64,000 bases of DNA from Trichosphaerium sp. ATCC 40318 (lineage: Eukaryota; Discosea; Flabellinia; Trichosidae): the NCBI GenBank assembly GCA_038496445.1, contig JALMLS010000344.1, forward strand, positions 248,001 through 312,000, read 5' to 3'. Under the pieces are notes generated by a model that saw only the letters and a program-made list of their open reading frames with translations, had not been told where the DNA came from and did not search any database. This document shows, one piece after another, positions 38,001-49,768 of the stretch; the first letter of the stretch is position 1; the number at the start of each line of letters is the position of its first letter. The translations under genes were made by a program, and so were the position numbers.

Positions 38001-39718
38001 ACAGCGAGAGAAACACTCGAGGAAGCGATTAGGTTTATTGAAAATAACTTGCTTATTCTTATTTTGTAATGTAGGTTGGTTAACACTAATAGTAAATGGA
38101 ATGCAAAGGTAGTTTATGGTGATACAGATAGTATGTTTGTTCTATTGAAAGGGGCAAGTGTCGAAAGGGCATTTGAGTACGGTTTCAAGTCATAGATCAA
38201 CCAAAAAAGCCTGTCATATCTTTCTCGCTTTTTTCTATGCTTTGGTATTAACCAAGAATAAGGGTTGGAGAAGAAATTGCATCTACTGTGACTAAAATGA
38301 ACCCGTGGCCGATAAAACTTCAACTAGAAAAAGTATACAGACCTTGCGTTCTAGTGAGCAAAAAGAGATACTGTGGAAACAAGTGGGATAGCATGGACCA
38401 AGAAGAAGCGTCAGTTTCACATCCCCTGAAGGTTTTTGGTTGACATTGGTTTTAGGTATTACGAAGCTAAAGGACTTGAAACAGTTCGAAGAGATAGCTG
38501 CCCTGCAGTACAAAAGATAATGAGGCACTCAATAGAGATGTTATTTAAAAACCCAGACATGTCTGCTATTAAGTCTTACTTGCAACGTCAGTTAAAGAAG
38601 ATACTTCAAGGAAGAGTTCCATTGGAGGTACTTGGTAGTAATTGTTGTCAAAACACTTTTCGAATTGCTTTGTTCTTAAAACGTGGTTACTGCCCAGTAG
38701 CTCAAATAGCAGGGCAATGTATTCTCTTTAAACTGTCTATTGTGAAACACTAACAATGCTTTGTTTTACAGGAGTTCATATTCTCCAAAGAAGTGAGGTT
38801 GGGTAGTTATAGCAATAAAGGAGTCAACCCACCAGCTGCTGTTGTTGCGCAGAAAATGATGTTAAGGTAGTAATGGCGTTTGCTGGCTTGTTTGATAACA
38901 ACTACACTTTTAGAGATCCCAGAGCTGAGCCTCAATATGGAGAGCGCGTACCTTATATTGTCGTTGCTGCAGGTAAGTTCAAAGATCGTGACTTCAAGAA
39001 TCTCGTCACTAATTGTAACTTCAAGATGCAAAATCTCGACTTGTGGATATTGTTCATCATCCTTTGGATGTTCTAAATGCGATGGATAAGTATCGCATAC
39101 ATTACTTGTACATGACTATTAATAATATTTACACCAATACAAGTAAGAGCACTTCTAACTTTGCATTGTAGGTATTATATTATGAAGCAAATATTGCCTT
39201 CTATTGCACGCGTTTTTAATCTAGTAGGCGTTGACGTTAAGCGATGGTATCGTGAAATGCCAAAGTCATTCAGGCACGAAAAACAATTTTTTTGTGCAAC
39301 ATCGTAGCAAAGAGTTTTATTTTCTATTTCACGTTTTCTTATATTTTTCCAAAAAAGACAATCAAGGCATCGTCGATATGAACCACGAAAACAAAAGACA
39401 AGAATTGATCAATATTATTTATCTCTTCATTGTCCTATTTGTGACACGCTTACACAAAGTGGACTTTGTGAAGCATGTACAAAGGATAGACAAACATCTA
39501 CTCTACTATTAATGCATCAAACACGTGAAGTTGAGAAGAATTCTTACCATCTTCATCAAGTATGCATGCAATGTTGTTCTTGTAGAGAATCTACTATTGA
39601 TTGTAATTCTATTGAATGTTCTGTACTCTTTGAAAGAGAAAGATTAGTTTATCACTTAAACTTTCTTTCTTCTCATAAGAAAATACTTGAGGATTGGGAT
39701 AACGACATGGATTGGTAA
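32062..39718 (+). CDS. REV3: DNA polymerase zeta catalytic subunit REV3
   Basis: B-family DNA polymerase for translesion synthesis. Start ATG at 32062 ([20 protein letters not shown]). The N-terminal REV3 region reads [59 protein letters not shown] and [21 protein letters not shown] long, variable Ser/Pro/Asp-rich middle (33000-35950) carries the REV7-binding motif at 35698-35724. The exonuclease-like domain follows, with DPDIMIGYEVQ, and the polymerase domain carries motif [11 protein letters not shown] (37413-37442), [20 protein letters not shown] and motif C YGDTDS (38115-38132). The C-terminal cysteine domain has [16 protein letters not shown] and [19 protein letters not shown], the CysA zinc and CysB iron-sulfur modules, so binding to POLD2/POLD3-type subunits is likely kept. 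About 25 exons. All catalytic motifs are intact. Confidence 0.95.
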
Positions 39719-39910
39719 AATTCTTTGTAATTAAAAATCCGAAAAAAGCCAAAAATCCAAGAAAACATAAGTTGTATTCATTAGCGTACTTTTTTGAATC
39801 TTCATCCAATCTTGTCCGGATCGTCATTATTCACAAGTGGCCACTGAGGTATACCTTGGTGCCACGGGTAGACGAATGCATTCCTTGTGATGGTGATTTG
39901 GTGGCTTCAT
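39609..39910 (-). CDS. Small membrane protein, antisense to the REV3 3' end
   Basis: Start ATG at 39910 (MKPPNHHHKECIRLPVAPR). A 44-nt intron (donor GTATAC) joins in phase to LDEDSKKYANEYNLCFLGFL and a hydrophobic span [11 protein letters not shown], then [17 protein letters not shown], with the first stop at 39609. About 84 residues with one membrane span, resembling small mitochondrial or ER membrane subunits; family not recognised. As read, the last 110 bp lie opposite REV3 coding sequence. A further splice could shorten the overlap. Support is the clean phase of the intron and the membrane-span pattern. Confidence 0.45.
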
Positions 39911-40143
39911 AATAGTGTACCAATTGACCAATAAATAAAAATACCAGCAAAAAAGCGCAAAAAAATAGTTTGACACTTCATCAAAATGTAACTACGTGCC
40001 TAGTACTAAATCACTGATACGTATGTATTAATTCTCCGACAATTCATTTATAAATCGGAGCACTTAAACCGAACAAGCGCTAAAAAAAAAACCACAACAC
40101 AAACAATACGAGCTCTTGGTACTTGTTGGGTAACGTAGAAACG

Positions 40144-43100
40144 ATGAAACGCACACCGATTAGCTTTTTCCCGAAGCATTTGGCTGGTTCGTTAAATTTG
40201 CTATTAAACCAATGTTTACGTCATTAGGTGGCCGTATGTATGCGCAAAAAGGGCTACAGTTAATAATTGGTCCTAATGGACCAGCAATTATTGCTACGTA
40301 TCGTAAACATGGTGAGAGCGTTTTATTACGCGTGTGTAAGCCAATTAATATCATTGTAGGCACTTTTATGGTTTATGACACCACAACGCATGAAGTCGAT
40401 GAAATTGCTGCGCTTAGTGTTCCACTGAACGAGCTTGTTGTAACTCCGACCTTTAATATAATTACCTTACACCAAATCACAGAAGGTAAAAAAAAGCAAC
40501 AAGTAAGTGGCTCAAAGCCTTCCTCTCAGCTAAACTATAACCTATAGATAATGCTTAAATACGATTTGAAGACAAAAGAAGAATCTCATTTCACCCTGCC
40601 TCCTGAAGTCCCTACTATTACATCTATTAGGGCCAATGATACTGATGTAGTATTGTTGACATCCACAGACACTTATAAAATTGATGTCAATGTTGATTTC
40701 ACGGTAAACATTTTTGAATGAATTTTCGAATTTTAAACTGCTTTTATCATCTTCACAGAATAAGATCAAGGTCTCAAAAGTAGTTGTTTATAGGTTGTAA
40801 GAAAAATACAATTCTCATCATCGAAGACCACATATATGATAAGTGCGCTAACGGTATTGAAAGGTAAGAAATCGAGAACCTCTTTTACCTATTCACACTT
40901 TTTTTTACATAGGAGACAAACTTTTGATTGGCACATTGCAGACATTTGCGTTATGGAATGTTGTAACTTGTAAACTTATTAGGGAAGGAACATGTTCAGA
41001 TCGCACCAAAAAGGATAATATGAGTTCGTTTGTATTGCTAGACTTTAAAGAACAAGACAACTGTGTACGTAATTTTTTTCATTGCTAATTTTTCACTTTT
41101 TATCTCTAGGTTGTTGGTGCTACTGCTGATGAAATAATTATATTCGGCTCCAATGGAACAGCGATGCGTGTGAGAACATCATCTAGTATTACTTCGTTAC
41201 TACTCGAGGATCAAATAGTGTACGCTGGAGATGTTTCTGGAAACATTACGAAATACAGTCTTAAGCTAGGTAAGTATTGAAAAGTTCCTCTCCTCCGCTT
41301 TTGGTCTGTTTAATTGATGTTAATGATAGGGAGAAAGGTGAATGCTTTGTCAAACAGACACTCAAAGGATTCAGGGAAACAATCGATTGTCTTTCAATTA
41401 AAAACACGTGTTAAACGCATGCTAAGATTGGAAGCTTTTCTTATCACGCTCTATGAGAAGGAGATATGTGTTTGGTCTACTAACTTAAAGAACATGAAGT
41501 ATCCTATAAAGAGTATTGCATTACATGGATTTGGTTCAGCTATTTCGATTCTGGACGGCATGATTCACTTGTTTGTTTCTACTCAAGAAGATGATGAAGA
41601 AAATCTTGTACGTGGTTTAGGCAGTCAATATCCGATACAAGAAATTTCCACATTCATTGAAAACTGGTGTGCCGTGCTACTTGGCAGTGTAATTGCTAAG
41701 GACAGTCGACTCCCATATGGCAATGACAGCTCTTTTTTTTTTTGAAGCATTTTACTAATACCTATTCTAGTTTGTTACCTGGGCTCCTGAGGTTAAAAGA
41801 TTACAGTAAGTAGAGTTTACAAGTAATGTAGGTCCTTGGTTTTGATTATCAATTTAGGGATGAACAAAGCAATATTATAAGTGTAAATGATTCGTTTGAT
41901 AACACTGTTAGAAAAACAGGGTAATTTTTTCCTACGTCAACACAACAACACGTTATTTCAGTACTGTGGTAGGCTGTATTAATTTTTTTTTCTAGAGAGT
42001 TGCGTATAATACAGGATTCTCTTAAGAATCAGTCAAAAGGCAAATTGCGTTATTTTCAACTGCGTGAGAACATTTTGTATGAGTTTAAGTCTAGCAAGGT
42101 ACTTACATTGAACCTTTTTTGGATTCCTATCTTTGACTATGTATTTCTTCCTAGAATAAGAGATCTATCGATTGTTACGTTTTGACTGGGTCAACTACTG
42201 TAACAAGAAAAGAAACTGGGAAAAAGAGGAAACCTGCTTTAGTAGTTATATTGCAATCAAAGAAATTCTACTTGTTCGCACGTAACACTGTTGAACTTGA
42301 AGGTTGGCATAACGCACTATCAAATGCTGTTCAAGTACGACTATTATTACTTTATCATCTACTTACAATCTCTTCAGGATGCTCAACTTCAAACTGTGTG
42401 GAAAATAGACAATGCAAATGTAAAACTTTTGGATGAATTGCATAGGGATGAAACAAGAGTTGTTAGGTTTGCATAAGATTTACACCTGAGTTCTCTCATT
42501 ATTATTAGCCGTGCGGAGTATCATGGGAATATGGTTTGTATTGTGAAGTACACTGAAGATATATCAGCAAAGTTATTTAATCGTGAAGTCAATATACTCG
42601 GGTACAACAAGATTTTGTTTTTGCATTGTTAACGTTCTAACGTTTAACCAAAGTGCTATTTCCGATCCAAACATTGTTTCAGTACTTGGTGCAAGTACAG
42701 CCAAGGGACAACTGGCCGTAATGTATCCATATCTCATGGTATGTAGTTATTAACATTGTTTTTTTTATAACTTATGTTAGCACGGAAGCGTCGAAGATTT
42801 AATTGCGGGAAAGAAGTGCAAAGGATTCGATAAATCTCAATGGACATGGAAATTAGCATTAACATTTATCTGGAACGTTGTATCGGGTATGGTCTCAAAT
42901 AGAGAGTTCTTTCTTTGTGTTGAGCTAAATTTTTTGCTTTAAGGTATGCAGTATCTTCACAACTTTAGTGTGAACAACATCAAGCGTCCTATTATTCATG
43001 GTCGTTTGAATCCTCGAACAGTTCTTGTAAAGGATATTCAGAAGGAAATGGGAATTTGTGTGCAAATCACAGGCATGTGGTCATTTATACTTTAGTGCTA

Positions 43101-46100
43101 AGTTAAAGCAGGGTTTCTGGATAGAAAGTTTTCAAAATGTAACCTACCTGCTGTGTATAAAGCTCCAGAGCGTAGTCATACAAAGCCATCAACAAAAATG
43201 GACGTCTTCAGGTACGTTGAATAGACCCTTAGCTTCCTCTTCTACAATATTATTAATCTTGCGTGCAGTTTTGGTATTCTGTTGATAGAACTATTAACAT
43301 GGAAAAAACCATGGGAGGGCGTTAGTGATGAAGAGATATTACGGCGTCAAAAAAACAATGAAATACCAGAACTACCTTCTTATATTGATGAAGATCTCAA
43401 AACACTCATAGAGAGTATGTGTCAGTAGCAACTTCACCAGTTTTCTTTAATCTTTCAAATAGGATGTCTAGATGTAAAACCAAAACAAAGACCTTCATTT
43501 GATGGGATACTTGCAGCTTTAATGGATGTATCATGTAAACTAGTTGCTAAGAATTATGTAAACCAAATTGTTTTTCATTCCAAAGCTACTATAAGCACAA
43601 CGTATGTAATAGTTATTCCCTGGATACACGGCACAATCTCGATCAATTTTTGTGTACTTGTAACTCTAACGTATTTAATTGTTTGCAGGATGATGAGTTT
43701 GAGTTCAATGAAGTTACCACAAAAACTATATGGACGTCATAAGATCTTGCATCATATATTTAGTCTATTTGATCATGCAGTTGCTGGAGATGTTGGTATT
43801 TGTATTATAGATGCTTTTCCAGGAATGGGTAAATCTCTTTTGTTACAAACCATAAACGACGTACGGCATCCAAAACGAAAGAATTTTGATAATCATGTTT
43901 GACTTTGTATTTGTAGCTCTTTACGCCTATGGCCGGTGTGTCATGTGTAGGGCATTATGGTAAAGAGATATCAGGCCTAGAAAATAATAGTACTGGCGTT
44001 ATATATGCTTTAAGGTAAGTTCTAGATTACGATAATAGAAATGTCACAATGTTGATGCTTTTATAGACAAACTATCAAAGCAAGATTGGCGACTCAAACT
44101 CCCGAAGAAAAAAATGGTTGGCGGAACGCTTTGTTGTACTTGTTTGAAGAACAAGAACTTATTGTATTGCGTCATATGATACCAGAGTTGGAAACTGGTA
44201 TTTTCACTGGTGTACGTCCATCAACGTCTAGTGGGTTTGTTTTTAAAACTAAGTTGATTTTTTAGCCTGAAGTTGTTGATGTTGATGACATGTCTCTCAC
44301 CGTGAGAACAAACTCTAGTAGTACAGAAACTTGGGAAGACAGACCAGGGACATCATTTGACCTCATGCGAAGTCTTTTGATACGGCTTATAGCTAAACTC
44401 ATAGCTACAGGTCAGCCGGATCAAAAAATATATTCAGTAACATACTCACGTTGTTTGATAGAGCATCGACCACTTACTTTGCTTCTTGATTCTGTTGAAC
44501 AGATTGATGACGGTTCTTTACAACTTTTAACAGAGCTTGTTACTGATGAAGATGTGGGTAATCTATTTGTTGTACTTGCTTGTAGAGAGAGCGGTAAAAG
44601 CCAAGAAGAATTAGCTGTATATGTGCGTTCTACAATCTGCTTTTGTGCTTTTTTGTAGTGACTGTTGTAGGCTGCTTTGAAAGCTCTTGAAAAGAAATTT
44701 GCATCAAAGAGACACCGCGCGATTTCGCGTTATTCTCTACAACCATTACAAGTTGATGATGTAGCTTGTTTACTATCAGACTACTCCAGTCGTCCGAAAG
44801 AGGATGTAATGGAGCTAGCCAAGATAGTAACAGGTTAGTTATACCACGCTTGATGTTAAGCTAACGACTGCTTTTAGATAGAGCCCTAGGAAATCCTGAG
44901 CTGACTCACGAGTTCATACAACACTTGTGTTTCCAGCGTACTATTAATCAGTCTTCTGATGGAAAATGGGAATGGGATACGTCTAAAATACAGAACGTTG
45001 TAGTGAACGCAGATAAAATTATCTCTATGAAACTATCAGTAAGGAAACACGTTTTCTCGTTTTTTTCCTAACTTGCTAAATTTTATAGAAACTCCCTGAA
45101 GATGTAGTTAGTAACTTGTTACTAATGAGTTTCTTTGACGATGTTTGTCAAGTATCACATCTTGTTGGTTTAAGCCACATTAGTATATCCTTGACATCGG
45201 TATGTACTTTTCTTCGCTCCAAGGTGCACTTCAAATAACTTGTTTTTAAGGATCGTAAGATAACTTATGATATAACCAAACCTCCATGTTTGAGTAGTAT
45301 ACAATCAGCAATAACGGATCTAAAAGAAGATCTGGAACATGCAAGCTTGATAGGATTTATTGATATAAAAGAGAATACTGTTGAATTTTCTAAACAAAAA
45401 ATTCAAGAAACTTTGTATGGACTGTTCACAAAGAAGCATCGAGCAAAAATACATCTTGAAATAGGAGAAGTACTTGAGAAGCTTAGAGGTAGTTGTGGTA
45501 AACAACGCCGAAAGTATGAACGTATGCTCCAGTTCAGAGCACTATTGCGCAGTTTTTTTTAATCAAGTATTTAGCACTCCCCTATCACCTCTCCGTTAGT
45601 CACCTCAACAAAGGAAGTTCCTTGTTCTCACCAGAAAAGAAACTAGAGCTTGCTGAGATAAACTACAAGTGTGCCTTGAGAGCCGCTAAGACCAGTGCAC
45701 ATACAACTGCTAATCATCATTTTTTGTTTGCTCTCGAGTTGATTAATCTTGCGGAAAGTAGTACGAACCGTTGATGCTATTCTATCTCATTTCTTTTAGC
45801 ATCTGCTTGGAAAAAGAATTTCACCTTACTTTGGAACATCCATAACGCTCTATTTGATTGCCAAATGAAGCTTGGTCAAGTGATACAGGTAGAACAAAGA
45901 AACCAACTTTTACGGCTAAACATTTTCTAGGCAAAAGAAACAGCAAGGATATTAGTTAAGCGAGCTTCAACTAAGTCTCAAATAGCACGAGGATATTTAA
46001 ACAAAGCACGATTGTTTCAATACAAACCAGATCCCGAAGTACGCTCATGGTTAATTCATACAACATTGTTAAATGGCATTAGACTTTCGACATTGGATGT

Positions 46101-49100
46101 GAGTGTATGCGCGTGCTTGGCCTATTTGACGGTCCTGCACTGTCATATGATGGCGATATTAAAGATGTTCATATAAAGTACTTGGCACATCTCGAGGCTG
46201 AGATTGAAGTTATGAGTGGCTGCAGTAAGATATCGTTTATCAACACAGTACTAACGTTTTATCAAAAGGTGAACTCAAAGTGAAGACATTTAAGAAGCTC
46301 ATCGGACGAAAAGGGAAGCCTAGCAAGAATGCAACAATGGCTAATGAGATGCTTATATACATGTTTGCTCCTATTATGTACTCTCATCATGAATACTATA
46401 CTCCATTGTTTGTTTTGCTTTGGATAAGGCTTTACTACACAGGTTAGTAAAGTATAGCTCAGTTAATGGTGTTAACACCTTTTAGAGCCCGTACTATTGA
46501 CCAGTGCTCTATTGGGTGTTTGTGGTTGTTATTTGGCTACCTATAAGCGCAATCATAGTAACAGTATTCGATTCCTTCAAGAATCAATTGATCACTTTAA
46601 GTCAAGTGATGTTGAAGCAACAAAGATTTATGCAGTACTTGCAGAACATCTACTGCATAAAGTAGCGTACGAAATGAATTCTAATGATTGTATCTGTATC
46701 TAATATTTTCACTAGACCTTGGAAGGTATTTAAAAGTGCTATAGCAGACGGTAAACAAAGGGCAAAATTTGTACGTTCCTGTGCTAAATCAACAATGTTA
46801 ACTGTGTTTTTTCAAGAATGGTGAGACATTGTCATATGTTGTTTGTGCAGCTTCAGAACTGGAGTCAATGGTATAGTTTGACTATATATATTCGTAATAT
46901 TGATTCTCTTTTTAGATGCTAGCCGGCTGGCCGCTTGCTGACACTAGGAAGGAAGCTTTAAATTGGCAACAAGAAATAAACATGACTGTTGAGGCAGACA
47001 CGTTTATAGCTGGTTGTGTGAACTTTTTGGTTTCTTCAACGATAGATACTATAGAAGCGTTAGAGATTGGTAACATTCGAAAAAATGCTGCTCTTAAGGT
47101 GTTAAGAAGAGAATCTAAGCAGAATGCTTTGGTAGTCGATGCACGTGAACTGTTTTTTTTAAGTCTATTGCTTTAGTTTACTGACTTATTCTTATTACAT
47201 AGTCACACCCTTTTATGGCATTTAGAAGAACCCTAGATAAAATGATGGTAGCTTATACATTTAATAATTATGACGAAATCATTGAGGTTGCTGAAGAACA
47301 GTTAAAACAAGCAACATGGGACATATCGAAACTAGTTGAGGTAAGTGATAATATTATTATGGAATGGTTCATTGTTACTCAGATGTCTTATCGTTTTCTA
47401 GACTATCTTCGGAGGCATGGTATTTTGTGCATTCACTTGCTTGGCAGGATTGAATATGAAATACACCGCGCGTTCATCAGAGAAGAGGTACATACATGGA
47501 AAAAAACCAAATTATGTTTGGTACTAATGTAAACAATAGGCGCAAGGGTTCAGATTATATGCATAAATATTTTAAGAAACTAAGGTTACATGAACAAGGT
47601 GGAGGTAATGCTTTGCCATGGATTACTTTGATTAAAGCCGAACGAGCAAAGTACAAGTACGTAAACTGTGCCATGAACCAACATCTTACAAAACACATAA
47701 TAGATTGTCTATTAATGATGATGAAAGTGCTCTCGGTGACTATGCTAATGTACTACAGTTGTATATAAAGGTACCTATTGATTTAATGAATGCAATAACG
47801 TGATATGTTTGATAGGCCGCAAAGCAAGCCATAAAGGTTAATAGCTTACACATAGCAGCATATGCAAATGAAGCATGTGCTACTTTTTGTGCGTCTGTTA
47901 GCGCTTTCAGGAATATATCTGGTGTATACGTTCAAGAAGCAGTTAAGTACTATAACGAATGGGGAGCAAACTACAAAGCCGAAATGGTATTGGTGGCGTT
48001 TAAAGGGAACAATGAAGTGCCAACAACTTCAGGCAAGTAATTTGTTTAAAAAACAAGATTTTTCCCAGTCTAATATTTCTTACAGGCATAGACACTGCAA
48101 CAATGGATATCCTTAAATTATATAGTCAGAGTATTGAGAATCAATTCAATGCATTAACTCCAAAAGAAAATGTATCAGTGGAACAGAGACGTATGAAACA
48201 TGCTCATGCTTTTTTTTTCTTTTCTTGTTCTTGTTTAATGCTTATCAAGGGATTAACTGCACTTTCCACCTTTTCAATAACGCCTTGGATATGCTCAATG
48301 ACGGTGATGATAACTTTACAGATGACAGTTTATCGTTCAGAGAGTACAAGCTTTTTGTTTTACCACTATCTCATTTTTTTCTTTTTTTAGCAGCAACCCT
48401 CTTACTCGATCTGCTTCTCTTATCAGAACGCGGTCAACTACTTTTGATGATATAATATCAAATGAACCACTTAAGCTTACAAATTTACGTTTCTTGCTTG
48501 AAGAGACCATTGCAATAGTGAAGCACAGTGACAAGGTAAATATAAACTGACCAGCAATGTTTCTCTTTTTTTGGCATGTTGTTCCATTATAACTTTATAA
48601 TCGTAGAAAAGCAAAGTGCAATTGTATTATCCTGAATCAATTAATTACACTGTGACTGGGGAGTACGTCACTTGTTGGTTTTTTTCTATCTCTTATGTCA
48701 CATTGCTAATGTAATAAATAGTACTACATTACTCCAACAGCTTTTATTATATACTATGCTGTCTTATTTAAATGACATTGAAAATAACACATTACTTGTT
48801 ATACCATTTGTGTAAGTATTTATTAACTCGTATTTTGTTGTATTAACCTTGGTTTGTAGCGGTGGCAATGATGATGAAGTTTGTATTCAAATGACAAACT
48901 TCAGACCTATTTCTGTGGATTCACCTGTTAAGGGAGATGTAACCGCCGTACCAGAACGCATACAAAATGCAATGCGTGCAGGTAAGACTATTGCTTTGGT
49001 TTTTTTTTGTTGGTAACTTTGCTTTAGTCAGTGATATTATTGGTTATGTATCTGGTCGTGTAACGTATAAAAAGCATACGGATGATATCAATAGAACTTT

Positions 49101-49635
49101 ATGTCTATCAGTTGTAATAGAACAGAATGAAGACGTAGATGTTGAATCAGAAGAGGAACCAAAAGGTTACGCTTTAAATACTTGTTTTGGTATTTTTCTA
49201 ACTATTCAAAAAAAAGGTATTTTAGTTGCTTCTAAAGATATGCTCATGTGTACTGTATTGTGTGGATATTTATCATCTTGGGGTATACGAAATGAGGTAA
49301 TAACACAATAGGAAACATTAAACTCACATGTGACAATCTAGGTGGTTCTAAATTTGGTTACTCTTCCAGTTGATAAGAAGTTTTATTTATATGTTTTAAT
49401 TGATGAAGATCTGCTTAATGATAAGCAACAAATGCTATTCTTGGATCAGTATAAGCTTAGATACCCTTCAAGTAGACGTGTTCTAATTGAGCGTTCGACA
49501 GATAGTGAACATAAATCATTATGCGATAGTAGTATTAGCGCAAATGTACAAAGAAATCAACTTGAGTCTGTTTTTGGGTTTTTAAAAAAAGAGCCAAAAC
49601 GAACTAAAAACAAAGAATCACGTGTAGAAAAATAA
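40144..49635 (+). CDS. Decayed multi-domain sensor kinase: propeller, PH, pseudokinase, AAA ATPase, helical repeats, degenerate histidine kinase and receiver
   Basis: One long spliced gene, start ATG 40144 (or 40212 if the first 41-nt intron is not removed). Domains in order: beta-propeller-like repeats (40220-41810); PH domain (42000-42340; GKLRYFQLRENILYEFKSSK, KKFYLFARNTVELEGWHNAL); kinase fold (42400-43530) with GSVEDLIAG and SFGILLIELLTWKKPWEGV but HGRLNPRT at 42997-43020 in place of HRDxKxxN. Next an AAA_16-type ATPase: LYGRHKILHHIF, Walker A GMGKS (43822-43836), Walker B LTLLLDSVEQ, and DRALGNPELTHEFIQHL with WEWD, as in PknK/Chk1-type proteins. Then TPR-like helices (45600-47800). Then an HATPase-like segment (48440-49110) with FLLEETIAIV, GDTTLLQQLLLYTMLSYLN and VSDIIGYVSGRVTYKK, lacking ATP-box residues. 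It ends in a receiver-like domain (49200-49500) with ILVASKDMLM and YVLIDEDLL. The order matches fungal Chk1/Mak-type hybrid kinases. Confidence 0.75.
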
Positions 49636-49768
49636 AAGTGTACAATAGGGCTTTAATGTATAAGGTATTTTTTTCCATTACCAATACCTGTTACAGTGAA
49701 GTACGGACAAAGGGGAAAACATCAATCAACTTTTATTTTTTTTCCGTTTTTTTTCTGATTCTACTTGC

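Noticed and set aside
40773..40795. A second apparent 23-nt intron (GTCTC to TATAG) in the multi-domain sensor gene
   Set aside because: A single larger intron from GTAAAC at about 40704 to the same acceptor is also in phase and needs no ultrashort intron.
42390..43530. Calling the kinase fold of the sensor gene an active Ser/Thr kinase
   Set aside because: The catalytic HRD aspartate, the following lysine and asparagine, and a DFG motif are all absent in the spliced reading.
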